Origin: Brachybacterium kimchii
GTDB taxonomy: Bacteria; Actinomycetota; Actinomycetes; Actinomycetales; Dermabacteraceae
Assembly (NCBI RefSeq): GCF_023373525.1
Contig: NZ_CP097218.1
Location: 4,154,001-4,218,000, forward strand
Direction: 5' to 3'
Length of the DNA: 64,000 bases
Shown here: positions 17,322 through 25,401 of the stretch, piece by piece
Layout: every line of letters begins with the position of its first letter
How positions within the stretch are numbered: position 1 is the stretch's first letter
Program-made: the position numbers and the translations under genes
Notes under the pieces: generated by a model
The model's database searches: none
What the model was told of the DNA's origin: nothing
What the model saw: the letters and a program-made list of their open reading frames with translations, nothing else

Positions 17322-18520
17322 ACGAGACAGGCACCCACGAGGCCCCCGAGAACGGGGAGCCCAGGAACGAGGCACCGATGGGCGACCGTGCCCAGGACAG
17401 CACGCCCCCGCGCGGCACCCTGCTGGAGCGGCTCTCCTCCGCGCCGGCCGCCTCGGCCATCGGCGCGATGAGCGACCCGACCAAGAAGCCCGGGCCGCCG
17501 GTCGATCGGAGGCTCACGACACGGCGCATGCTCACGGTCGGCATGCTGCTCCCGCTGTTCATGCTCTTCGTGATGCCGATGGTCATGACCGGCATGACCA
17601 CCCACAGCTCGCCGCGGCACATGGAGGTCGCGGTGATCGGCTCCGCCTCCGCGGCCGACGACCTCGTCACGAACCTCCAGGACTCCTCGGGGAACTCCTT
17701 CGACGTCACGCGCGTGGCCTCGGTCGACGCGGCGAAGACGCAGATCGCCGAGCACGATCTGCGCGGGGCCTACGACCCGGAGAAGGGCGTCGTCTACTAC
17801 GCCGGCGCGAACGGACGACAGGTCACCGGGGCCGTCACGAGCTTCTTCGACAAGGTCGCCCAGCAGCAGGACCAGAAGCCGACGGAGCGCGACGTCGTCC
17901 CGCTCGAGGACCACGACCCGTCGGGCACGGCAGCCCTGTACCTCTCCCTCGGCACCATCCTGGGGGGCTTCATGACGGGCATCATCCTGAGCCTCATGCC
18001 CACGGGGTCGAAGGTCCGCCTGGCACTGGGGGTCGTGATGCCCGCGGTGTTCGCCACCGGGATGATCGTCTACGGCTGGGCGGTCTTCGGGATCTTCAGC
18101 GGCGTCGCGATCATGCCCTGGGTGATGCTCTTCCTGCTGAGCCTCACGGCCTGCGCCGTGACCAGCGGGCTCATGCTGAGCATGGGGCCCGCGGCGATGC
18201 CGATCGCGATCCTGCTGATCCCCCTGCTCGGCATGTCGAGCTCCGGGGTCGCCGCGCCCCTCGACATGATCGGCGGCTTCTACCGGGGCATGCACACATG
18301 GATCTTCTCCGCACAGGGGATCTCCGGCGTGCGCGATGCCCTCTACTTCGACGACGCCTCCCTCACGGTGCCGGTGCTCGTGCTGCTCGCCTGGATGGTG
18401 GGCGGCGTCCTGCTCGCGGCACTGGGAACCCTCCGGCAGAAGCGGCGGCACCTCTTCGCCATGCTCACCGAGCAGGAGGAGACGAGCACCGCGCTCGCCG
18501 TCGGCGCCGCGGCGGCCTGA
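17318..18520 (+). CDS. ABC-2/YhgE-like membrane protein, copy 2
   Basis: A 400-residue paralogue of the preceding gene, overlapping it by ATGA. It differs by a 65-residue hydrophilic N-terminal extension before the first membrane segment (about 70-92). It keeps the extracytoplasmic domain, with a YDPEKGVVYYAG motif at about residues 152-163, and five or six C-terminal segments. Both copies have a proline-poor loop ending in an ALYFDD or VLYFDA motif before the last segment. The overlap suggests equimolar synthesis and possibly a heterodimer. The partner ATPase, if any, must be elsewhere. Confidence 0.7.
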   Translation: MNETGTHEAPENGEPRNEAPMGDRAQDSTPPRGTLLERLSSAPAASAIGAMSDPTKKPGPPVDRRLTTRRMLTVGMLLPLFMLFVMPMVMTGMTTHSSPRHMEVAVIGSASAADDLVTNLQDSSGNSFDVTRVASVDAAKTQIAEHDLRGAYDPEKGVVYYAGANGRQVTGAVTSFFDKVAQQQDQKPTERDVVPLEDHDPSGTAALYLSLGTILGGFMTGIILSLMPTGSKVRLALGVVMPAVFATGMIVYGWAVFGIFSGVAIMPWVMLFLLSLTACAVTSGLMLSMGPAAMPIAILLIPLLGMSSSGVAAPLDMIGGFYRGMHTWIFSAQGISGVRDALYFDDASLTVPVLVLLAWMVGGVLLAALGTLRQKRRHLFAMLTEQEETSTALAVGAAAA

Positions 18521-18544
18521 GCGGACAGCGCGGCCCAGCCTCAT

Positions 18545-18591
18545 CGGCAGGGCGCAGGGCGTGGCCCGTCCCACGTCCCAGCGCCCTGCCG
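18545..18591 (+). terminator. Hairpin after the membrane pair
   Basis: CGGCAGGGCGC (18545-18555) pairs with GCGCCCTGCCG (18581-18591); 25-base loop, 24 bases after the stop and upstream of guaB. Confidence 0.5.
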
Positions 18592-18610
18592 GTGCCCCCG
18601 GACCCCCGAG

Positions 18611-20122
<1,512 letters not shown>

Positions 20123-20134
20123 GCCCGGCGGGCC

Positions 20135-20150
20135 GACCGACCAGTCGGTC
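20135..20150. terminator. Weak hairpin between convergent guaB and VOC gene
   Basis: GACCGAC (20135-20141) and GTCGGTC (20144-20150) form a compact stem in the 37-base convergent gap. Confidence 0.35.
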
Positions 20151-20159
20151 GTCGACCGA

Positions 20160-20585
20160 CTACTCGGCGCGCGCGGCGGGGTCCGTGTCGCCGCTGTGCT
20201 CGTAGCCGATCAGCCAGAGCACGCCGAAACGATCCCGGACCTGCCCGTCGGACGCTCCCCACGGGCGCCGCTGCAGATCCTCGACGACCTCGCCGTCGGC
20301 CGCGAGATGCGCGAACCACGTGCGCAGGGTCGTGGGGTCCGCCGCGCCCAGCAGGGCGAGCATGAGGCCCTCGAGCCGCAGCGGGGCGTCGCCCGCGGAA
20401 TCCGAGGCGTACAGCGCGACCGGGCCGCGCAGCTGCGCGTGGGCGATGGCGTCGCCCGGCAGGTCCTCGCGGCCCATCTCGGCGGCGGTGTGCGCGCTGA
20501 GCTCGCCGCCGAAGACCCCCTGGTAGAACTCCAGGGCCTCGCGGGCGGTGCCGGGGAAGTGCAGGTAGGGCGCAGGAGCGTTCAT
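20160..20585 (-). CDS. VOC-family (PhnB/glyoxalase-like) protein
   Basis: A 141-residue vicinal-oxygen-chelate fold protein. It begins NAPAPYLHFPGTAREALEFYQ and ends DRFGVLWLIGY, the pattern of PhnB-like proteins related to 3-demethylubiquinone methyltransferase. The pattern suggests a small dimeric enzyme or ligand-binding protein; substrate unknown. I start at ATG 20585, where the family N-terminus begins; a GTG or ATG further upstream adds an arginine-rich segment unlike the family. It is convergent with guaB. Confidence 0.75.
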   Translation of the reverse strand: MNAPAPYLHFPGTAREALEFYQGVFGGELSAHTAAEMGREDLPGDAIAHAQLRGPVALYASDSAGDAPLRLEGLMLALLGAADPTTLRTWFAHLAADGEVVEDLQRRPWGASDGQVRDRFGVLWLIGYEHSGDTDPAARAE

Positions 20586-20676
20586 GCGGACCGACCCTAC
20601 GCCTCGCGCCCGTCCTCCCCGCATACCTGTCGTCCACAGCCCCGACGGCGCGGTCTCGGACGTCGGGGAGCGCGCA

Positions 20677-20682
20677 TAGGGT
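20677..20682 (+). promoter_or_regulatory. -10 hexamer TAGGGT, leaderless start
   Basis: TAGGGT is seven bases before the ATG at 20690. The same TANNNTGGTCGC pattern occurs at the SURF1 and gpmA genes. Confidence 0.45.
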
Positions 20683-20689
20683 GGTCGCC

Positions 20690-21397
20690 ATGAGCATCCC
20701 CTGGACGCAGGCCCCGCTGCTGGGCTTCGACACCGAGACCACCGGGACCGACGTCGCGCAGGACCGCATCGTCACCGCGGCACTCGTCCACTCCGCCGGT
20801 CCGGGGCGCGAGAACGAGACCATCGCGACCTGGCTGATCGACCCAGGAGTCGAGATCCCCGAGCCCGCCCGGAAGGTGCACGGCATCTCCACCGAGCACG
20901 CGCGCGAGCACGGCATGCAGCCCGCGCCCGCGCTCGAGGAGGTTGCGAGCATGCTGGCCGAGGCGCTCGCGAAGGAGGTCCCGCTCATCGCCTTCAACGG
21001 CAGCTTCGACCTCCAGATCCTCGAGAACGAGCTGCGTCGTCTGGGGCTGCCCACCCTCGCCGAGCGACTCGGGCACGACGTCGCCCCGATGCTCGACCCG
21101 CTGGTCATCGACCGCGGCGTGGACCGCTTCCGCAAGGGCAAGCGCACCCTGAGCGCCCTCATGGAGCACTACGGCGTGGTCACCGACGGCAGGCTGCACA
21201 CGGCCGATGTGGACGTCTCCGGCACGCTCGACGTGCTGCGCGCCCAGGTCGCCGCCTTCCCGCAGCTGGGCGGGACGACCCTCGCCGAGCTGCACCAGCA
21301 GCAGATCACCTGGCACCTGGACTGGGCGAAGAACTTCAACGAGTTCCTGCAGAAGAAGGGCAAGACGCCCGACGTGCCGCTGAGCTGGCCGCTGTGA
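20690..21397 (+). CDS. DnaQ-type 3'-5' exonuclease
   Basis: A 235-residue DEDD exonuclease. The three motifs are present: FDTETTG (residues 13-19), FNGSFDLQIL at about 101, and HTADVDVSG at about 169. It resembles the proofreading epsilon subunit or stand-alone exonucleases used in DNA repair or RNA turnover; which one cannot be told. The ATG at 20690 is preferred over a GTG nine bases upstream because of the -10 spacing. It lies 25 bases upstream of guaB3. Confidence 0.8.
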   Translation: MSIPWTQAPLLGFDTETTGTDVAQDRIVTAALVHSAGPGRENETIATWLIDPGVEIPEPARKVHGISTEHAREHGMQPAPALEEVASMLAEALAKEVPLIAFNGSFDLQILENELRRLGLPTLAERLGHDVAPMLDPLVIDRGVDRFRKGKRTLSALMEHYGVVTDGRLHTADVDVSGTLDVLRAQVAAFPQLGGTTLAELHQQQITWHLDWAKNFNEFLQKKGKTPDVPLSWPL

Positions 21398-21407
21398 GGA
21401 GCCCCGG

Positions 21408-21413
21408 TAGACT
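21408..21413 (+). promoter_or_regulatory. -10 hexamer TAGACT of guaB3
   Basis: TAGACT is six bases before a GTG (21420), three before ATG 21417 and nine before ATG 21423. All three are in the same frame, so the start is uncertain by two codons. Confidence 0.45.
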
Positions 21414-21422
21414 GTCATGGTG

Positions 21423-22535
21423 ATGAGCGAGATCGAGATCGGCCGGAACAAGCGGGGACGCCGCGGATACAGCTTCGACGACGTCGCGGTGGTGCCCTCC
21501 CGGCGCACCCGCGACCCCGAGGACGTCTCCACCGCCTGGCAGGTGGACGCCTACCACTTCGACATCCCGATTTTCTCGGCCCCCATGGACTCGGTCGTCT
21601 CCCCGGAGGTCGCGATCGCCCTGGGCCGCGCCGGTGGTCTGGGCGTGCTCGACCTCGAGGGCCTGTGGACCCGCTACGAGGATCCGACTCCCCAGCTGGA
21701 CCGCATCACCTCGGCGAGCGAGGAGGAGGAGGTCGTCGGCGTCCTCCGCGAGGCCTACGAGGAGCCGATCAAGCCTGAGCTGATCACCGAGCGCATCCGT
21801 CAGCTGCGCGAGGCCGGGGTCACTGCCGCGGGCTCCCTCTCGCCGCAGCGCACGCAGGAGCACTGGCGCACCGTCGTCGACGCGGGCGTGGACCTCTTCT
21901 TCATCCGCGGCACGACCGTCTCGGCGGAGCACGTCTCCTCGGGGCGCGAGCCGCTGAACCTCAAGCGCTTCATCTACGAGCTGGACGTCCCCGTCATCGT
22001 GGGCGGCTGCGCGACCTACACCGCGGCCCTGCACCTCATGCGCACGGGCGCCGCGGGCGTGCTCGTCGGCTTCGGCGGCGGCGCCTCCCACACCACCCGC
22101 GAGACCCTCGGCATCCAGGTGCCTCTCGCGACCGCCGTGGCCGATGTGGCCGCCGCGCGCCGCGACTACATGGACGAGTCCGGCGGCCGCTACGTGCACG
22201 TCATCGCCGACGGCGGCCTGGGCCGCAGCGGCGACCTCGTCAAGGCGATCGCCTGCGGGGCCGACGGCCTGATGGTCGGCGCGGCCCTCGCGCGCGCCGA
22301 GGAGGCCCCCGGCCGTGGCTACCACTGGGGGAGCGAGGCGCACCACCCGACGCTGCCGCGCGGTCACCGCGTGGAGGTCAGCACCGTCGCGCCGCTGGAC
22401 CAGATCCTCTTCGGCCCGGGCCTGAGCGCCGAGGGCACCACGAACCTCGTGGGCGCCCTGCGTCACGCCATGGCGACCACCGGCTACACGGAGCTCAAGG
22501 AGTTCCAGCGCATCGAGGTCGTCACCACCCGCTGA
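21423..22535 (+). CDS. guaB3: GuaB3-family IMP dehydrogenase-related protein
   Basis: A 370-residue barrel protein of the actinobacterial GuaB3 group. It begins SEIEIGRNKRGRRGYSFDD and lacks the CBS pair of GuaB. The region of the catalytic Cys reads IVGGCATYTAALHLMRTG instead of the IMPDH GSICTT loop, so IMP dehydrogenase activity is unlikely. Homologues have been discussed as GMP reductase-like or regulatory proteins. The typical family start is ATG 21423; two other in-frame starts lie within six bases upstream. It sits between an exonuclease and heme oxygenase. Confidence 0.88.
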   Translation: MSEIEIGRNKRGRRGYSFDDVAVVPSRRTRDPEDVSTAWQVDAYHFDIPIFSAPMDSVVSPEVAIALGRAGGLGVLDLEGLWTRYEDPTPQLDRITSASEEEEVVGVLREAYEEPIKPELITERIRQLREAGVTAAGSLSPQRTQEHWRTVVDAGVDLFFIRGTTVSAEHVSSGREPLNLKRFIYELDVPVIVGGCATYTAALHLMRTGAAGVLVGFGGGASHTTRETLGIQVPLATAVADVAAARRDYMDESGGRYVHVIADGGLGRSGDLVKAIACGADGLMVGAALARAEEAPGRGYHWGSEAHHPTLPRGHRVEVSTVAPLDQILFGPGLSAEGTTNLVGALRHAMATTGYTELKEFQRIEVVTTR

Positions 22536-22627
22536 TCCCGGTCCCGAGGTGCCGGGCGTCGGCGAACGCGTCGTCCCCGGCTGCGGCGCTATGGCACCTG
22601 GCACCCCGTCGAACCTGTCCAGCGGGT

Positions 22628-22639
22628 AAGGGTGCCCTT
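22628..22639. promoter_or_regulatory. Iron-box-like palindrome
   Basis: AAGGG, TG, CCCTT lies in TAAGGGTGCCCTTG upstream of heme oxygenase. It resembles half of a DtxR/IdeR box in layout but lacks the full TTAGGTTAG arm. A DtxR/IdeR gene is at 60401. Confidence 0.3.
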
Positions 22640-22661
22640 GCATCCGGTCGTCGCTCGTGGT

Positions 22662-22695
22662 CCACTTGTCCTGACGCCACGTCAGAACGAAGTGG
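22662..22695. promoter_or_regulatory. 34-bp inverted repeat upstream of heme oxygenase
   Basis: CCACTTGTCCTGACG (22662-22676), CCA, CGTCAGAACGAAGTGG (22680-22695). The arms match with one mismatch and one extra base. It ends 11 bases before the ribosome site GGGAG and 22 before the ATG. It could be an operator or a stem-loop masking translation. Confidence 0.55.
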
Positions 22696-22717
22696 CATGC
22701 ACCCCCGGGAGACGACG

Positions 22718-23371
22718 ATGACAGCTCTGGACACCCCCGCCGCGCCCTTCGCTCAGCGCCTGCGCGACGCCACGCGCGCCGAGCACTCGGACGCCGAGAG
22801 CAAGGGCTTCATCACCGCGCTCATGGGCGGTGAGCTGGGGGAGCTCGACTACTGGCGCCTGCTGGGCCAGTACCTCCCGCTCTATAACGCGCTCGAGGAG
22901 GCGATCGAGACGGCCGCAGCGCGCTCCGCGCTCGCCGCGTCGTTCCAGGTTCCGCGCCTCGCCCGCGCCGAGGCGATCCGCGCAGACCTCGCCGCGCGCT
23001 TCGGCGCCGCCGCCCCCGTGGTCGACGGCGTCTCACTCACCGCGCCGCTGCCTGCGACCGCCGCCTATGCCGAGCGGATCCGCAGCGCCTCCGTGCCCGC
23101 GCTGCTCGCGCACCATTACCTGCGCTACCTCGGCGACCTCTCGGGCGGGCAGGCCATCGGCGCGCTCGTCGCGCGGCACTACGCCGTGCCGCGCGAGCAG
23201 CTGACCATGTGGGACTTCTCGGAGATCGACGCACCGAAGCGCGTGAAGGACGCCTACCGCGCGCGCCTGGACGACATCACCGATCCCGCCGTGCAGGAGG
23301 AGTTCCTCGCCGAGGCGCGCGAGGGCTACCGGCTCGCCGGCGCCCTGTTCGCGGCGCTCGACCCGCGCTGA
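22718..23371 (+). CDS. Heme oxygenase (biliverdin-producing, HmuO type)
   Basis: A 217-residue heme oxygenase that opens heme to biliverdin, CO and iron. The proximal ligand is His23 in RAEHSDAESKGF, and the distal helix reads GDLSGGQAIG at about residue 138, both hallmarks of the HO-1/HmuO family. The ATG at 22718 follows GGGAG; an in-frame ATG 21 bases upstream adds an atypical start. It is monocistronic, preceded by a long inverted repeat and a weak iron-box-like site, which fits iron or heme control. Confidence 0.9.
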   Translation: MTALDTPAAPFAQRLRDATRAEHSDAESKGFITALMGGELGELDYWRLLGQYLPLYNALEEAIETAAARSALAASFQVPRLARAEAIRADLAARFGAAAPVVDGVSLTAPLPATAAYAERIRSASVPALLAHHYLRYLGDLSGGQAIGALVARHYAVPREQLTMWDFSEIDAPKRVKDAYRARLDDITDPAVQEEFLAEAREGYRLAGALFAALDPR

Positions 23372-23374
23372 TCA

Positions 23375-23388
23375 CCGTCGGCCGACGG
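23375..23388. terminator. Short palindrome between convergent genes
   Basis: CCGTCGG and CCGACGG are directly adjacent and perfectly self-complementary, just after the heme oxygenase stop. Possible weak bidirectional terminator; it also contains the recurrent GCCGACGG word. Confidence 0.3.
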
Positions 23389-23428
23389 GCTGATCCTGCC
23401 GGCCGACGGAACGGGCTCTCCACGGGGA

Positions 23429-24064
23429 TCAGTGCTGCTGGTACCCCTGGAACTGCTGGTGCTGCTGCATGTGCTCGCGGATCTGCCGGGAGGAGCGCAC
23501 GCGCGCGACGATGCCCCAGATGAGCAGGATCAGCGCGATGATGCCGAGCAGGATCGGGATGCCGAAGCCGACGCCCGCGGCGATCAGGACGCCGGTCATC
23601 CCGACGTCCGCGACGGCCACGTCGCTGGCGCCCTCGCAGGAGACCTGCACGGTCTGGTCGCCCGAGACGTTGAACGTGCCCACGGCGGTGTACGAGGCGC
23701 CGTCGACCGTGGACGTCATCCCTTCGCCCGAGGTGCTGTCCATGGACGTGTCGCCGCCGGACACGGAGCACGTGGCCGCGTCGGCCTCCTCGGTGGGCAC
23801 GTACACGTAGTACATGGACATGCCGGACGCCTTGACGCTCCCGCTCTCGGACCCGAGCGAGGTGGCATCGACGTTCGTCACGACGACGACTGCCACGATC
23901 ACTGCGGCGACGAGCGGCATCACGACCAGCCCGATGAGGTTCGCGACGATGCCGAGCGCGCCGAAGATGATGCGCTTCAGCCCGCGCTTCTTCGGGGGCG
24001 CCTGGTAGGCGGACTCGGAGGGGTACGGGCTCGCGGGGCCGTAGGCAGGGGGCGGGACGGTCAT
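23429..24064 (-). CDS. Two-TM membrane protein with extracytoplasmic domain
   Basis: A 211-residue protein starting at ATG 24064 after GAAAGGG. The N-terminus is Pro/Tyr-rich (about 30 residues). A membrane segment is at about 40-65, an extracytoplasmic beta-rich domain of about 90 residues has two cysteines (TCSVSGG and VSCEGAS) that could form a disulfide, a second segment is at about 165-190, and a Gln/His-rich tail follows. The function is unknown. It is downstream of ackA on the same strand, about 60 bases away. Confidence 0.6.
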   Translation of the reverse strand: MTVPPPAYGPASPYPSESAYQAPPKKRGLKRIIFGALGIVANLIGLVVMPLVAAVIVAVVVVTNVDATSLGSESGSVKASGMSMYYVYVPTEEADAATCSVSGGDTSMDSTSGEGMTSTVDGASYTAVGTFNVSGDQTVQVSCEGASDVAVADVGMTGVLIAAGVGFGIPILLGIIALILLIWGIVARVRSSRQIREHMQQHQQFQGYQQH

Positions 24065-24123
24065 GGTGACCCTTTCAGGAGGTGAGGAGGGGAGAGGGGG
24101 AGGAGGATCGGGCGCGGGACGCG

Positions 24124-25401
24124 TCAGCCCCGCGCGACGGCGAGGGTCTGCTGGGCGATCTCGAGCTCCTCGTCGGTGGGGACGATGAGGACGCGCACGG
24201 GGGAGTCGTCGGTCGAGATCGTGCGGATGCCTGGTGCTCGCTCGGCGTTGCGCTCGCGGTCCAGGACGATGCCGAAGCCCGCGAGACCGGCGAGGGTGCG
24301 CTCGCGGACCTCGGGCACGTTCTCGCCGATGCCGGCGGTGAACGCGATGACGTCCAGTCCGCCGAGCGCGAAGGCGTAGGAGCCCAGGTACTTGCGCAGA
24401 CGGTGCACGTAGACCTGCATGGCGAGCTCCGCGGTCTCGTCGCCGTTGCGGATCGCCTGGGTGATGTCGCGGAAGTCGCTCATGCCGCACAGGCCCTGCA
24501 TGCCCGAGCGCTTGTTGAGCAGGGTGTCGATGTCCTCGACGCTCATGCCCGCGCTGCGGTGCAGATGCACGAAGACGGCCGGGTCGATGTCGCCCGTGCG
24601 GGTGCCCATGACCAGGCCCTCGAGCGGGGTGAGGCCCATCGAGGTGTCGACGGGTGCGCCGTCGGCGACCGCGGAGGCGGAGGCGCCGTTGCCCAGGTGC
24701 AGCACGACCTGGCGGAGGCCCGATGCGTCCGTCCCCTCGGAGGTCAGCAGCTCGGTGACTTTCTTCGAGACGTACTGGTGGCTCGTGCCGTGGGCGCCGT
24801 AGCGACGGATCCGGTACTCGTCCGCGACGCCCTTGTTCAGCGCGTAGGTGCGGGAGGCCGCGGGCAGGTCCGCGAAGAAGGCGGTGTCGAACACGGCCAC
24901 GTGCGGGATGTCCGGGAGCATGCGCCGCGCCGCGTCGATGCCGTCGACGGCCGGCGGGTTGTGCAGCGGCGCGAGCGAGCTGAGGTCGGCGATCTGGTCG
25001 CGCACCCAGGAGTCGATGGGCGTGGGCGCGGAGAAGCGCGCCCCGCCCTGGACGACGCGGTGCCCGACGGCGACCACGTGCGCATCCTCGAGGGCCAGCC
25101 CCACCTGGTCGAACAGCTCCATGACGATCTGCATGGCCACCACGTGGTCCGGGACCTCGCCCTGGTGCGCGCCGTACGCCTCGCCCGCGGTGATGCGGCC
25201 CATGCCCTGGTCCAGGCCGATGCGCTCGATGATGCCCGAGGCGAAGACCTCGCCCGCGAGCGGGTCGAGCAGCTGGAACTTCAGGGACGAGGAGCCCGAG
25301 TTCACCACGAGCACGGTCGAGGTGCCCGCGGACGGGGCGTCCGGGCCGAGCTCGGCGGCATCGGAGGAACCGGGAGCGTCGGGGGTGCTGGGGGTGCTCA
25401 T
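24124..25401 (-). CDS. ackA: Acetate kinase
   Basis: A 425-residue enzyme that makes acetate and ATP from acetyl phosphate and ADP. The nucleotide-binding signature VLVVNSGSSSLKFQ starts at about residue 29 and the second, ending GLTPLEGLVMGTR, follows about 190 residues later. A 27-residue disordered N-terminal extension precedes the usual start, which is longer than most homologues. The ATG overlaps the pta stop by ATGA. The pair gives overflow acetate metabolism and is reversible. Confidence 0.96.
   Translation of the reverse strand: MSTPSTPDAPGSSDAAELGPDAPSAGTSTVLVVNSGSSSLKFQLLDPLAGEVFASGIIERIGLDQGMGRITAGEAYGAHQGEVPDHVVAMQIVMELFDQVGLALEDAHVVAVGHRVVQGGARFSAPTPIDSWVRDQIADLSSLAPLHNPPAVDGIDAARRMLPDIPHVAVFDTAFFADLPAASRTYALNKGVADEYRIRRYGAHGTSHQYVSKKVTELLTSEGTDASGLRQVVLHLGNGASASAVADGAPVDTSMGLTPLEGLVMGTRTGDIDPAVFVHLHRSAGMSVEDIDTLLNKRSGMQGLCGMSDFRDITQAIRNGDETAELAMQVYVHRLRKYLGSYAFALGGLDVIAFTAGIGENVPEVRERTLAGLAGFGIVLDRERNAERAPGIRTISTDDSPVRVLIVPTDEELEIAQQTLAVARG

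Noticed and set aside
22522-22734. 70-codon minus-strand frame across the heme oxygenase upstream region
   Set aside because: It overlaps the inverted repeat and ribosome site, with no family similarity.
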